A DNA stretch of 64,000 nt from JACTMJ01 sp039812845 (GTDB taxonomy: Bacteria > Acidobacteriota > Terriglobia > Bryobacterales > Bryobacteraceae), in assembly GCA_039812845.1 (NCBI GenBank), contig JBDIBK010000001.1:36773-100772 (forward strand). The letters are read 5' to 3'. The notes beneath the pieces were generated by a model, which had not been told where the DNA came from, made no database searches, and worked only from the letters and a program-made list of their open reading frames with translations. The translations under genes were made by a program, and so were the position numbers. Shown in pieces: positions 1-8,439 of this stretch. Positions within the stretch are counted from its first letter, which is position 1; every line of letters begins with the position of its first letter.

Positions 1-79
1 CAAGATCACGAAAGCCTCCGATCTTGAGCTGGCGAATTTTTACATGAGCCTGGAAGCCAAGGAGCGCACGGGACAATGA
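1..79 (+). CDS. ispD: IspD C-terminal fragment (5' partial)
   Basis: Only the last 26 codons are in the window, read in the frame starting at base 2 and ending at the TGA at 77-79. The visible peptide (KITKASDLELANFYM..., ending ...RTGQ) matches the usual C-terminal 'KIT.p.DL.lA' segment of 2-C-methyl-D-erythritol 4-phosphate cytidylyltransferase, the third enzyme of the MEP isoprenoid pathway. Its stop codon overlaps the ispF start (ATGA at 76-79), the usual ispD-ispF coupling, and this context carries most of the assignment. The catalytic part lies outside the window. Confidence 0.75.
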   Translation, partial: KITKASDLELANFYMSLEAKERTGQ

Positions 80-561
80 GGAAGTGGCGCGTGGGGCTGG
101 GCTGGGATACGCATCGGCTGAAAGAGGGCCGGCCCTTGATTCTGGGGGGCGTGACCGTTCCCTCGGATTTGGGGCTTGACGGGCATTCGGACGCGGATAT
201 TTTGCTGCATGCGGTGACCGACGCGCTGCTTGGAGCGCTTGCGCTGGGCGATATCGGCATGCACTTTCCGGACACCGATCCACTCTGGCGCGGCGCGGCC
301 AGCCGCCAGTTTCTGGAGCATGCCCACGGATTAGTGCAGGAGCGCGGCTACCAGATCGCGAATCTGGATACGACGGTGATCCTGCAGAGGCCAAAGCTGA
401 AGGACTTTCGCTTGCCAATTCGCGAGAGCCTGGGCGAGATTCTTCAGCTTGATGTGGATGCGGTATCCGTGAAGTTCAAGACGGCGGAACAGGTGGGGCC
501 GGTAGGGGAGAGACTCTCGGCGGAAGCCCAGGCCGTGGTGCTGCTCGTCGGGGGAGACTAG
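76..561 (+). CDS. ispF: 2-C-methyl-D-erythritol 2,4-cyclodiphosphate synthase
   Basis: IspF converts CDP-ME 2-phosphate to ME-2,4-cyclodiphosphate with release of CMP, in the cytoplasmic MEP isoprenoid pathway. The protein has 161 residues, the normal family length. The N-terminal DxH metal motif is present (D11, H13 in GLGWDTHRL), the third zinc ligand is H45 in GHSDADILLH, and the substrate loop GDIGMHFPDTDP follows at about residues 58-69. The C-terminal segment KFKTAEQVGPVGERLSAEA is typical of the family. The start overlaps the ispD stop by four bases, so translation is probably coupled. The stop codon overlaps the convergent gene on the other strand by a few bases. Confidence 0.97.
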   Translation: MRKWRVGLGWDTHRLKEGRPLILGGVTVPSDLGLDGHSDADILLHAVTDALLGALALGDIGMHFPDTDPLWRGAASRQFLEHAHGLVQERGYQIANLDTTVILQRPKLKDFRLPIRESLGEILQLDVDAVSVKFKTAEQVGPVGERLSAEAQAVVLLVGGD

Positions 562-1448
562 CGGTTCGGGGTTGACCCGAGTTCTTCCTCACGGATCGAG
601 GCGGGCACCCCTTCGCGGAAGCTTGGATACCGAAGCGTGATGGCGAGGAGTCTTCGGATCGCGTCACCGTCGACGCGCCGGTTGGCCCGGAGGGTTTCCG
701 AGACGCTGTCCGGTTCCGCCTGGAGCGGCATGGGCAGACCCAGGAGACTCGCGCAGAACGCCGCCATGTCCCGCTGGGTGCTGGGGGATTCGTCGGCCAC
801 CGGCCAGGCACCGGAAAGGCTGGAACGGAGTGCGGCAACGACGTGGGCCGCCAGATCGTCGACGTGAATCCTACTGATGTAGTTCGACCCATCACCGGTG
901 AGCCTATAGCGCCCCTCCCGCATGGAAACATGCACCCCACGCCCCGGACCGTAGATCGCGGCCGGGCGGAGGACAAGGGAAGATTGGAACCCGGAAAGGA
1001 TGGAATTCTCGGCCTCTACGCGCAGCCACTCGCGCGGGGAGCCAGGCGCGGGCGGAGTTAATTCGTCCACGTGATGTTGCTTCCCATAGACTCCTGTGGT
1101 CGAAAGGTAGATGCACCGGATGCCGCGATCCGGTATCGAACGTATGACGTCCGGCAGGCGTTCAACCAAGGCACCCCGCAGCCTCAGAGTGGGAATGGAG
1201 AAGACAACCGCCTCGCACGATTCGACAAGCGTAGGAAGACTGTGCAGATCTTCGAGGTTTAGCGCATCGAAGCGATGCATTTCGATCCCGGATTCGGCCT
1301 CGTGCAGTGCGCTCGCATCCAGCTCTCTCTTTGTGGCGACGACCGAAACGTCGAGGGAGGCCAGCCAGCGTGCCACGCGAATGCCGGTGTAGCCACATCC
1401 GAGAATCAGCACGCGCGCGGGAAGACGTGAGGCGTCTGGCTCAGCCAT
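558..1448 (-). CDS. SDR-family NAD(P)-dependent epimerase/reductase
   Basis: A 296-residue Rossmann-fold protein of the extended short-chain dehydrogenase/reductase type. The N-terminal dinucleotide motif reads LILGCGYTGIRVARWL (about residues 13-28); a YLSTTGVYG segment at about 113-121 and an LRPAAIYGPGRG segment further on match the extended-SDR core. The substrate is not evident; related proteins are annotated only as NAD-dependent epimerase/dehydratase. The frame stays open upstream to 1862, but the start at 1448 (MAEPDASRL) lies just before the Rossmann motif, and a longer form would run through the cupin gene on the other strand. It converges on ispF with a short overlap of stop codons. 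Confidence 0.85.
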   Translation of the reverse strand: MAEPDASRLPARVLILGCGYTGIRVARWLASLDVSVVATKRELDASALHEAESGIEMHRFDALNLEDLHSLPTLVESCEAVVFSIPTLRLRGALVERLPDVIRSIPDRGIRCIYLSTTGVYGKQHHVDELTPPAPGSPREWLRVEAENSILSGFQSSLVLRPAAIYGPGRGVHVSMREGRYRLTGDGSNYISRIHVDDLAAHVVAALRSSLSGAWPVADESPSTQRDMAAFCASLLGLPMPLQAEPDSVSETLRANRRVDGDAIRRLLAITLRYPSFREGVPASIREEELGSTPNR

Positions 1449-1495
1449 TGCGGACCTCCGGTATTGAGGATATGGAAATCTGTGGTTGAATAGCC

Positions 1496-1503
1496 AAGGA
1501 GGT
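1496..1503 (+). promoter_or_regulatory. Strong ribosome binding site that fixes a TTG start
   Basis: The sequence AAGGAGGT is an almost perfect Shine-Dalgarno core, 8 bases before the TTG at 1512. It decides the start of the cupin gene, which has no ATG nearby. Confidence 0.8.
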
Positions 1504-1511
1504 AGGATACC

Positions 1512-1874
1512 TTGCCGCGAAGGATTGAAGCAGCAACGGTGATCCCCGCGGAGGGGAACAAGCCGAAGATCATTGAGGAGTTTGTCGGGCGCGTGAACTC
1601 GGGCGACAGCGGGTTGAGCGTGGCCCGGATGACCAGCCCCGCGGGCTGGGAGGAACCGGGGCAGCGACCGGATTTCGATGAGTTTACGCTGGTGCTGAAA
1701 GGAGTTCTGCGGGTGGAATTCGAAGGAGGCAGCATGGATGTGAACTCCGGGCAGGCGGTGGCAACCACAGCGGGTGAATGGATTCGATACAGCACACCCG
1801 GCGAGGAAGGCGCGGAATATGTGGCGATTTGTCTGCCTGCATTTTCTCCCGATACGGTGCATCGCGATGCATAG
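1512..1874 (+). CDS. Cupin-domain protein
   Basis: A 120-residue single-domain cupin. Central strands run from about residue 45 to 105, with an EFTLVLKGVLRVEFEGG segment followed by a GQAVATTAGEWIRYS segment matching the two cupin motifs, although the first motif lacks the full HxH pair, so metal binding is uncertain. The TTG start is chosen because of the strong AAGGAGGT site 8 bases upstream. The stop overlaps the start of the following copper-binding lipoprotein gene, so the two are probably one transcript. Cupins of this size include sugar-binding and detoxification proteins; no specific substrate can be named. Confidence 0.8.
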   Translation: MPRRIEAATVIPAEGNKPKIIEEFVGRVNSGDSGLSVARMTSPAGWEEPGQRPDFDEFTLVLKGVLRVEFEGGSMDVNSGQAVATTAGEWIRYSTPGEEGAEYVAICLPAFSPDTVHRDA

Positions 1875-2244
1875 GCGATGGTTTTGGACCCTGGTGCTGG
1901 CCGCGGCAGCGATGAGCGGGTTATCGGGATGCGGCGAGCAGGCCGAGAAGCCGCCAGTTTCCGCCGATGCCGCGCACCACTACGAGGTTCGGGGGACCGT
2001 GGTCCGCGTGGACGCCGCCGATAAATCGGCGGTGATTCAGCACGACAAGATCGCGGATCTCATGGACGCGATGACAATGAGCTTTTCCGTTCCGGAGGCA
2101 GAGGATCTGGCAAAGCTTGCACCCGGTAAGAGCATTAAAGCGACACTTATAGTAGAGAACAATGCCATGTGGCTGGGATCGGTACAAGTGACCGGTGACG
2201 CCCCCGTACCCCCCGTGGAACCGGCAGGGGAGCATTCTCATTGA
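1867..2244 (+). CDS. CusF-like copper-binding lipoprotein
   Basis: A 125-residue exported protein. A hydrophobic signal sequence ends in a lipobox-like LSGCGEQ, suggesting attachment to a membrane after cleavage before the cysteine. The mature part, about residues 35-115, matches the small CusF-type periplasmic copper-binding fold: YEVRGTVVRVD, then a HDKIADLMDAMTMSF segment, the family's 'l..mtM.f' copper site, then LAPGKSIKATLIV. The C terminus ends in HSH, which may add a metal ligand. Start 1867 (MHRRWFW) overlaps the cupin stop; an upstream in-frame extension is less likely. No efflux pump is adjacent, so it may work as a stand-alone copper chaperone or as a sensor lipoprotein. Confidence 0.8.
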   Translation: MHRRWFWTLVLAAAAMSGLSGCGEQAEKPPVSADAAHHYEVRGTVVRVDAADKSAVIQHDKIADLMDAMTMSFSVPEAEDLAKLAPGKSIKATLIVENNAMWLGSVQVTGDAPVPPVEPAGEHSH

Positions 2245-2293
2245 TCGCGACGAAACTCCGCTCGTGGCGGCCTACCCTTGGCGAGACATCGCG

Positions 2294-3553
2294 CTAGCCG
2301 ACAAACGAGAGATCGCAGACGGTCTCGATGTGCGCCGTGTTTGGAAAAAGGTCCACCAAGCTGAGATCCTGGAGATGGTAACCGCCCGCTAGGAGCGTCT
2401 TCAGATCCCGGGCGAGGGTAGCAGGATCACAGCTTACGAGGGTGAGGTGCCGGGGCTTCAGCCTCAGGAGATCCTGAACGACCTGTTTGCCGAGGCCGGC
2501 GCGGGGCGGATCTGCAATGACAAGATCGGGCGCATTCTGGATCGAGGCCAGGAATTGATCGACGGTGCCCCGTACGGCGTCGATGCGCGCGCTGTGATTG
2601 GCAGCGTTTGCCTCCAGATCCCGCACGGCCGAGGCCGATGATTCTACAGCCGTCGTAGAAATTCCCTTTCTGGAAAGCGGCAGCGCGAAAAGGCCCACAC
2701 CGCTATAAAGATCCAGCGCCTTTGTTCCATTTGCGTGGCGAAGAACTCTCCCGACGAGAGCATCCATGAGGAAGCGATTGGTTTGGAAGAAGGAGCGGTG
2801 GTTGACCTGGAAGTCGAACCCGGCGGCGTTGTACACCAACGCGCTTTGATGGGAGCCGGGAATCCGTTCGGCACACCAGTCAATAAACCATTTGGCTACC
2901 CGGCGCTGGCCTCCCCTGGTTTCGAGGATATTGAGAAGGGTTTCGCGCTCGTTTGAAAACAGTTCGATGCTCTCCACGAAGCGGGGGAACCGCTGCTCCC
3001 GGGCCATTTGCTTCAGGGCCTGAATGGCTTTGTTCAGCGTGGGAGATGCGATGGGGCACTCTTCGATGGGCACCAAACGGCGGCTGGAGGCGGAGTGGTA
3101 GCCGATCCGGGTGCCATCGATGTGAATCTGCACACGGTTGCGATAGCCTCTCGATTCGCCCGAGAGGATTTCCACGGGAAGTTCCGGCCGGATGTTCCCT
3201 ACCCTCTCCAGCGTTTCCAGAAGAATGGATGCCTTCTGGAGCCGCTGGAACTCGATGTTCATGTGCTGATACTGGCAGCCGCCGCAACGGCCATACACGC
3301 CGCAGAAAGGCTCTGTGCGCTCAGGCGATAGCTCTTCGATGGAAAGGACTTCGCCTTCCGCCCACTGTTTGTGGTCCCTAGCGATCTTGAACTCGACCCG
3401 TTCGCCGGGGGCGACCCAGGGCAGCATGACCGTCTTGCCTTCGTGCCGGATGAGGCCCGCGCCCCCGAAAACGAGTTTCTCTACCTGGCCGTGGCAGGCT
3501 GGGCTGGATTGCGTCTCCGGCTTCGGGAGGGAATTCGTGATAGGTTCATTCAT
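2294..3553 (-). CDS. rlmD: 23S rRNA (uracil-5-)-methyltransferase, RlmD/TrmA family
   Basis: A SAM-dependent RNA m5U methyltransferase of 419 residues. An N-terminal TRAM-like beta domain (about 20-80) is followed by the iron-sulfur cysteine cluster FCGVYGRCGGCQYQH (about 83-98). The SAM domain carries DLYSGVGLFALPLS, the catalytic region DPPRAGLG, and the nucleophile motif LVSCDPATLARDL. The Fe-S cysteines favour RlmD/RumA-type enzymes (U1939 of 23S rRNA) over TrmA, but the exact uridine cannot be fixed from sequence. ATG 3553 is preferred to an upstream TTG at 3571. It is divergent from trpS. Confidence 0.93.
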   Translation of the reverse strand: MNEPITNSLPKPETQSSPACHGQVEKLVFGGAGLIRHEGKTVMLPWVAPGERVEFKIARDHKQWAEGEVLSIEELSPERTEPFCGVYGRCGGCQYQHMNIEFQRLQKASILLETLERVGNIRPELPVEILSGESRGYRNRVQIHIDGTRIGYHSASSRRLVPIEECPIASPTLNKAIQALKQMAREQRFPRFVESIELFSNERETLLNILETRGGQRRVAKWFIDWCAERIPGSHQSALVYNAAGFDFQVNHRSFFQTNRFLMDALVGRVLRHANGTKALDLYSGVGLFALPLSRKGISTTAVESSASAVRDLEANAANHSARIDAVRGTVDQFLASIQNAPDLVIADPPRAGLGKQVVQDLLRLKPRHLTLVSCDPATLARDLKTLLAGGYHLQDLSLVDLFPNTAHIETVCDLSFVG

Positions 3554-3613
3554 CGGTGGCGACTTTCTCAATTCGGGCGGCGAGGTTGGTTTTCAAGGAT
3601 GGCATCCCATACG

Positions 3614-4627
3614 ATGGAAGTTTCCTCTACTTCGATGAGACCACGTGTTTTCTCCGGAATGCAGCCCACAGGCAATTTGCACATTGGCAATTACCTTGGG
3701 GCGCTGAAGAATTGGGTGCGCATTCAGCACCAGTATGAGTGTATTTACTGCATTGTCGACCTGCATGCGATCACCGATTACCAGGAACCCTCCGCACTGC
3801 GGGCGCGGATCCGGGAAGTGGCCGCGCTCTACGTGGCGGCGGGGATCGATCCGAAGGTTTCTTCTATTTTCGTGCAATCGGCCGTGAGCGGGCATGCGGA
3901 ACTGGCCTGGCTGCTCACCTGTGTCTCTCAGGTGGGCTGGCTCCAGCGAATGACGCAGTTTAAGGCGAAGACGGAGAACAAGGATGCGATCGGCAGCGGA
4001 GTGCTGCAATACCCGGTGCTGATGGCGGCGGATATTCTGCTCTACCAGGCGGCGGCGGTGCCGGTGGGCGAGGACCAAAGCCAGCATCTGGAGCTGACCC
4101 GCGACATCGTGCAACGGTTTAACTCTCTTTACGGAGAGACGTTTGCGATGCCGGCCACGAAGCTGCCGAGCGTGGGCGCGCGGATTATGGGGCTCGACGA
4201 CCCTTCAAAGAAAATGTCGAAGTCCGTGCCGGTGGCCAACCACGCGGTGTGGCTGCTGGACGACCTGAAGGCGGCCCACAAGAAGATTATGCGGGCCACA
4301 ACGGATTCGAACCCCGCCGTTGATTTTGACTCGATGGGCGACGGCGTGGCAAACCTCCTGGCGATCTACCAGGCCTTCACGGAAACGACCGATGAGCAGG
4401 TGCGGACAGAGTTCGCCGGGATGCGGTACGGCGATTTGAAGAAGCGCATCGCGGAAGCGGTAGTCGCCGGGCTCGAGCCAATCCAGCGGCGATACCGAGA
4501 GATCCGGGAAGATGCATCGACAATCGAACGGATTCTGGACGAAGGCGCCGAAAGAGTGAGACCCATCGCCGAGGCAACCGTGCGGCTTGCCAAGGAGCGA
4601 ATGGGGCTCTATTTGCATGGTTCGTAG
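3614..4627 (+). CDS. trpS: Tryptophan--tRNA ligase
   Basis: Class I aminoacyl-tRNA synthetase that charges tRNA-Trp. The protein has about 337 residues, the normal TrpS length. The HIGH-type signature appears as GMQPTGNLHIGNYLGALKNW near the N terminus and the KMSKS loop as PSKKMSKSVPV in the second half; DLHAITDY and GEDQSQHLELTRDI are typical TrpS segments. The start is uncertain: in-frame ATGs lie at 3599, 3614 and 3635, and all precede the conserved RVFSGMQPTG. The reading frame remains open further upstream, but that part overlaps rlmD and is rejected. The stop overlaps the start of the next gene, an MFS transporter. Confidence 0.97.
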   Translation: MEVSSTSMRPRVFSGMQPTGNLHIGNYLGALKNWVRIQHQYECIYCIVDLHAITDYQEPSALRARIREVAALYVAAGIDPKVSSIFVQSAVSGHAELAWLLTCVSQVGWLQRMTQFKAKTENKDAIGSGVLQYPVLMAADILLYQAAAVPVGEDQSQHLELTRDIVQRFNSLYGETFAMPATKLPSVGARIMGLDDPSKKMSKSVPVANHAVWLLDDLKAAHKKIMRATTDSNPAVDFDSMGDGVANLLAIYQAFTETTDEQVRTEFAGMRYGDLKKRIAEAVVAGLEPIQRRYREIREDASTIERILDEGAERVRPIAEATVRLAKERMGLYLHGS

Positions 4628-5933
4628 TGGCATCGCCGCCCGCATTGCCGAGTATTCCAACCTGCTCCGGGAGCATCCGGACTTCCGCTGGCTCTGGCTG
4701 GCTCAAATTGTCAGCGAACTGGGCGATTGGTTCTATACCGTCGCGCTCTACAGCCTGCTTCTCGATCTGACCGGGAGCGCCGAATCCATTGGCATCGCGA
4801 TCGTTCTGCAGGTGCTTCCTCAAGTATTGATCGCCCCCGCCGCGGGTGCCCTTAACGACCGGTTAAGCCGCAAGAAACTGATGATCTTCGCCGACGTGGT
4901 GCGCTTCTTCGTGGTTCTGGCGATGCTGCTGATCGACCGCGCGGAGATGGTGTGGCTGATCTACGTTCTGCTGCCGCTCGAAACGATGGCCTGGGGGCTA
5001 TTTGAACCGGGACGGAGCGCCATGGTGCCCACGATTCTGCCCCGCCGCCACCTGGTGAGAGGGAACGCCCTCTCCGCCGCGACGTGGAGCTTTAATCTGG
5101 CCGTGGGCGCGACGCTGGGGGGCACGGTGGCGGCGCTGTTCGGGCGGCCAACGGCGTTCGTGATCAACGCATTCACGTTCTTGCTTTCCGCCTGGTTCAT
5201 CAGCCGGATGCGCGGCGCGGAGAAGCACATTGAGAATTCGCCGCCATTTCGGGCGCAAGAATTATTCGATTTCACCCCGGCCTTCGAGGGCATTCGCTAT
5301 GTGCGGGAAGACCGGAAGCGGGTGGCGGTGCTGTGCCTCAAGGGCGGCCTCGGGCTGATGGGCGCACACAATGTGATTCTGCCGATCTACGGCGAACGCG
5401 TGTTCCCGATGACGAACGCTTTGAGCGACACGAGCCGCGCGGGTATGCTCGGCATGAGCCTGCTGATGGCCTGGCGCGGCGTGGGCGCGCTGCTGGGTCC
5501 GCTGATTGGCGCGGGATGGGCGGGCAACAGCGAGCGGCGCATGAGGCGCGGCATCGCCGTGGGGTTTGCGATGTCCGTTTCCGGCTACGCCCTGCTGTCG
5601 TACGCACCCAACGCCTGGGCAGCCGGGCTATGCGTGGTTCTGGCGCACGCGGGCGGTTCGATCATCTGGGTTTTCTCGACGACTCTGCTGATGCTGCTCA
5701 CCGAGAATCGCTTTCGCGGCAGGGTGTTTGCCGCGGAATTCGCCTTTCACTTCCTGGTGGTGTCGATGGCCAGCTTCGCCGCGAGCGCAGCTATCGATTA
5801 CGGCGTGCCGGTGCGGCAGGCTTCGCTCTACGTCGGCCTGTCTCTCGTGCTGCCCCTGACGATCTGGCTAATGGTGCTCCCCTTCTGGCGGAATTGTCCG
5901 GACAGCGCCTTCCCGCAAGACGACAATTCTTGA
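4617..5933 (+). CDS. Major facilitator superfamily transporter
   Basis: A 438-residue inner-membrane transporter with about 12 hydrophobic segments. The loop-2/3 motif is present as AGALNDRLSRKKLMIFADVVRF (about residues 78-99). It resembles the EntS/MFS_3 subgroup, whose members export siderophores or lipophilic compounds; a substrate cannot be named. The start at 4617 overlaps trpS by 11 bases, suggesting coupled translation. The 3' end overlaps the convergent P-loop kinase gene by about 65 bases. A second MFS protein of the same subgroup lies at 60.3 kb. Confidence 0.9.
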   Translation: MVRSGIAARIAEYSNLLREHPDFRWLWLAQIVSELGDWFYTVALYSLLLDLTGSAESIGIAIVLQVLPQVLIAPAAGALNDRLSRKKLMIFADVVRFFVVLAMLLIDRAEMVWLIYVLLPLETMAWGLFEPGRSAMVPTILPRRHLVRGNALSAATWSFNLAVGATLGGTVAALFGRPTAFVINAFTFLLSAWFISRMRGAEKHIENSPPFRAQELFDFTPAFEGIRYVREDRKRVAVLCLKGGLGLMGAHNVILPIYGERVFPMTNALSDTSRAGMLGMSLLMAWRGVGALLGPLIGAGWAGNSERRMRRGIAVGFAMSVSGYALLSYAPNAWAAGLCVVLAHAGGSIIWVFSTTLLMLLTENRFRGRVFAAEFAFHFLVVSMASFAASAAIDYGVPVRQASLYVGLSLVLPLTIWLMVLPFWRNCPDSAFPQDDNS

Positions 5934-6368
5934 GAAGCCTTCCCGCAGCGTGGGCGGCTGGAAGCGCTGCCGCATGCGGTGCATGACATCGAGGGGCACC
6001 ACCCGCGGACGGGCGGCATTGCGCTCCAAACAGAGTTCGAAGGGTTCATCGAACCAGAGAGCCTCGACATCGCCGCCATGGAGCTTCGCAAGATGAAAGT
6101 AGGGCTCCCGCTCCCAGGCGCTCAGATGGGTTGCGTCCACGTAGGTGACGGGCCGCTTCAATTGCAGCCGTTTCCTTAGCAACTGACGCAGCACCATGAA
6201 GATGCTTCGATTGGCGGTCTGGTTATCTTCGTTGTCGAGCAGCAGCTTGCGGAGCGCATCGGAGGAGAGGGGCGTGATTCCGCGGTTGCCGAGCCAGGTG
6301 CTCTTGCCGGAACCGGGAAACCCGATTGTCAGGACAATACGCGGGAGGGCGGGGGTTTCCATTTCCAT
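5868..6368 (-). CDS. P-loop kinase, AAA_33 / polynucleotide kinase-like
   Basis: A 166-residue ATP-binding protein. The Walker A motif is GFPGSGKST (about residues 17-25). An aspartate-containing strand (TYVDATHL, about 75-82) and a downstream RNAARPRVVP lid-like segment fit the small kinase family related to the T4 polynucleotide kinase kinase domain (Pfam AAA_33). Members phosphorylate nucleic acid ends or small molecules; the substrate here is unknown. The last 65 bases or so overlap antisense with the MFS gene end. Confidence 0.8.
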   Translation of the reverse strand: MEMETPALPRIVLTIGFPGSGKSTWLGNRGITPLSSDALRKLLLDNEDNQTANRSIFMVLRQLLRKRLQLKRPVTYVDATHLSAWEREPYFHLAKLHGGDVEALWFDEPFELCLERNAARPRVVPLDVMHRMRQRFQPPTLREGFSRIVVLREGAVRTIPPEGEHH

Positions 6369-6488
6369 GGTTGGGGCCTGGACTCTCAGTATTCCACACG
6401 GCTCGCGGGGACTTGGCTTCGCGGGACTCCCCGGCTGTTTCGGAACGGCGCGAATGGCCGGCTACCCACTATGATGGAAGTAAGCCGA

Positions 6489-7508
6489 ATGGCAACAGCG
6501 CTGCAGCCCCCGGGCGTCCCGGACGAGACGCCCCGTTCGCAAAAATCGTCCTGGATCATTCCCGCCGTCGGCTACGTGCTCTCGATTGGATGCCTGATTT
6601 GGGTCTATTGGGGCTACCCGTGGCATAAGGAACTGCCGAAACTGCTGCGGGTGGATTGGCACTGGGTGGCGATCGGCTGCGCATTCGAGGTGGGCACCTA
6701 CTTCGTGCAGGGCTGGCGATGGAGCCTCGCGCTGCGGCCGGTGGGCCATGTGCGGCCCACGCTCGCGACGAGGGCCGTCTACGTTGGCATTTTCGCCAAC
6801 GAAGTGCTTCCGATGCGAACCGGTGAAGTGCTGCGCTGCTTTCTGCTTGCCAAGTGGGCCCGAATCCGGCTGAGTATCGTCTTTTCGTCTGCGGTGCTGG
6901 AGCGCGTGATGGACGGCGTCTGGCTGCTGGCGTTGTTCGGGGTGGCGGTGAGCTTCGTGGACCTCCCGCAGAGCGTGGTGTGGGGAGCACAGGCACTTGC
7001 CGCGCTGGTGGTGATTCTGGCGTGCGCGCTGGTAACGCTGATGTACAGCAGGCAGCTTGCGCATCGATTTGCCCAGATGGGCAAACGGACGCAGAAGTTC
7101 GCGGCGTTTCTGCTCGGCTTCAATGCGCTCGGGCGATCACGAACACTGCTGTGGTCCTTTCTGCTGAGCCTCTTTTATTTGCTCTTCCAGGTGGTGCCGA
7201 TTTACGCGCTGGCACACGGGTATGGAGTACACCTCAGCATCTTTGCCGCGACCACCGTGCTGATCATCCTGCGCCTGGGCACGGTGGTTCCGCAAGGGCC
7301 GGGCAATGTGGGCGTTACGCAGGCGGTGCTGGTGCTGGGGCTGAGCCTGTTTGGCGTCGACCGCAACACGGCGACGGGGCTCGCGACGGTCTTGTTCGCG
7401 GTGATCACGGTTCCGCTGGTGGTGACGGGCTTCGTGGCGTTCCTGATTACGGGGATGCGGTTAAAAGACGTGTTTGACCGCTCGATGATCGAGGCCCACC
7501 GAAAATAG
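6489..7508 (+). CDS. Lysylphosphatidylglycerol synthase TM-domain / flippase-like protein
   Basis: A 339-residue integral membrane protein with about seven or eight hydrophobic segments. It matches the UPF0104/LPG_synthase_TM family: FANEVLPMRTGEVLRCFLLAK near the middle of the first half and VVPQGPGNVGVTQAVLVLGL near the C terminus are its conserved loops. The aminoacyl-transferase domain of MprF is absent, so this is the stand-alone flippase-like form, probably acting on lipids or lipid-linked molecules. Start 6489 has a GGAAG site 8 bases upstream; ATGs at 6471 and 6474 are alternatives. Confidence 0.85.
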   Translation: MATALQPPGVPDETPRSQKSSWIIPAVGYVLSIGCLIWVYWGYPWHKELPKLLRVDWHWVAIGCAFEVGTYFVQGWRWSLALRPVGHVRPTLATRAVYVGIFANEVLPMRTGEVLRCFLLAKWARIRLSIVFSSAVLERVMDGVWLLALFGVAVSFVDLPQSVVWGAQALAALVVILACALVTLMYSRQLAHRFAQMGKRTQKFAAFLLGFNALGRSRTLLWSFLLSLFYLLFQVVPIYALAHGYGVHLSIFAATTVLIILRLGTVVPQGPGNVGVTQAVLVLGLSLFGVDRNTATGLATVLFAVITVPLVVTGFVAFLITGMRLKDVFDRSMIEAHRK

Positions 7509-7546
7509 CGCGGGCGAGGGGAAGGTTGCGAAGGCCGCACGAAATA

Positions 7547-7586
7547 AAACCAGCCTATACCGGGTGTTTTCGGTATAGGCTGGTTT
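7547..7586. terminator. Bidirectional intrinsic terminator
   Basis: A perfect 16-bp inverted repeat (AAACCAGCCTATACCG ... CGGTATAGGCTGGTTT) separated by an 8-base loop, with A residues on the left flank and T residues on the right. It sits between the convergent ends of the flippase-like gene (7508) and the HEAT-repeat gene (7629), so it can serve both strands. Confidence 0.85.
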
Positions 7587-7628
7587 GGCGTTGACAAGGC
7601 TTGAGGGACGCTGGGAACGGACGCCAGT

Positions 7629-8414
7629 CTAGCGGCCAAGGAATCCGCTCTTATCCTGCTTGGCCGCTTCTCCGGTGGGCGCGGGCCATCGGTTGGTGTA
7701 TTCCGGCGCGGGGCCTGCCGCGTTCAGAATCCGCAGCGCAGCCAAGCGGACGGGTTTCGGCATCGTTTCCGCGCTGAGTTCGCGATAGAGCGCAAGACCA
7801 TGAGCGCGGTCTTTGACGATCACGTCTTCGGCACAAAGCAGCATGGCTCTCGCCGCCACGGGGAAAACGGGAGCCTGCGTCCGGCCCAGGGCCGCTTGCA
7901 GCACCCTGGCGGCTTCATGGCCGCCAATCATGCCCAGCGACGCCGCGGCCGACTGGGCAATATCCGTGTCACTATGATCGATGAGTTTGGCGAGCGCGCC
8001 GACGGCTTTGGCGTCCCTGCGAACGCCGATGCTGTTGATGACGCCGATTTGCAGCTTGCCCGACAATTTGGGCAGCGCCGCGCGGAAGGCGTCGTCGACG
8101 GAAGGATCTGGATTCGGCTCCATTCCGAAGCGCGCGTAGCAGGACAACTGCGGATGGCTGAGCAGCGCGGCCATCGGCGGGATGGCGTCCTTGCCGCCGC
8201 TGATCGACAACTTCTTGCAGGCAATCGCCTTTTGGAACAGGCTAGATTTTGGGTCTTTCAGCATCGCCACGAGCGCGGGCGCGCCCAGCGTCCAGATGGG
8301 CAGTGCGTCGAGTTCCGGCGGAATCGTGGGAAGCGGTATCCGCTTGGGTGGCGCGGGCTTCGGCGCCGCCGGCTGCGGTGAGGTCTGGGTTGTTCCTGTC
8401 GTCTGTTGTGCCAT
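7629..8414 (-). CDS. HEAT-repeat protein
   Basis: A 261-residue protein with a proline-rich N terminus (about residues 10-35, PQPAAPKPAPPKRIPLP) and then alpha-helical HEAT-like repeats, for example ALPIWTLGAPALVAMLKDP, DAKAVGALAKLIDHSDTDIAQSAAASLG and EAARVLQAALG. HEAT repeats act as protein-interaction scaffolds; no catalytic motif is visible and there is no clear signal peptide. It follows the Tat-exported Gfo/Idh gene by 25 bases on the same strand, so the two are probably co-transcribed. A strong terminator lies downstream. Confidence 0.8.
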   Translation of the reverse strand: MAQQTTGTTQTSPQPAAPKPAPPKRIPLPTIPPELDALPIWTLGAPALVAMLKDPKSSLFQKAIACKKLSISGGKDAIPPMAALLSHPQLSCYARFGMEPNPDPSVDDAFRAALPKLSGKLQIGVINSIGVRRDAKAVGALAKLIDHSDTDIAQSAAASLGMIGGHEAARVLQAALGRTQAPVFPVAARAMLLCAEDVIVKDRAHGLALYRELSAETMPKPVRLAALRILNAAGPAPEYTNRWPAPTGEAAKQDKSGFLGR

Positions 8415-8439
8415 TGCTGTGATCTCCCTTCCCTGCTGC

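Noticed and set aside
1449..1862. N-terminal extension of the SDR gene (to 1862)
   Set aside because: It overlaps the cupin coding region on the other strand; the Rossmann motif begins just after 1448.
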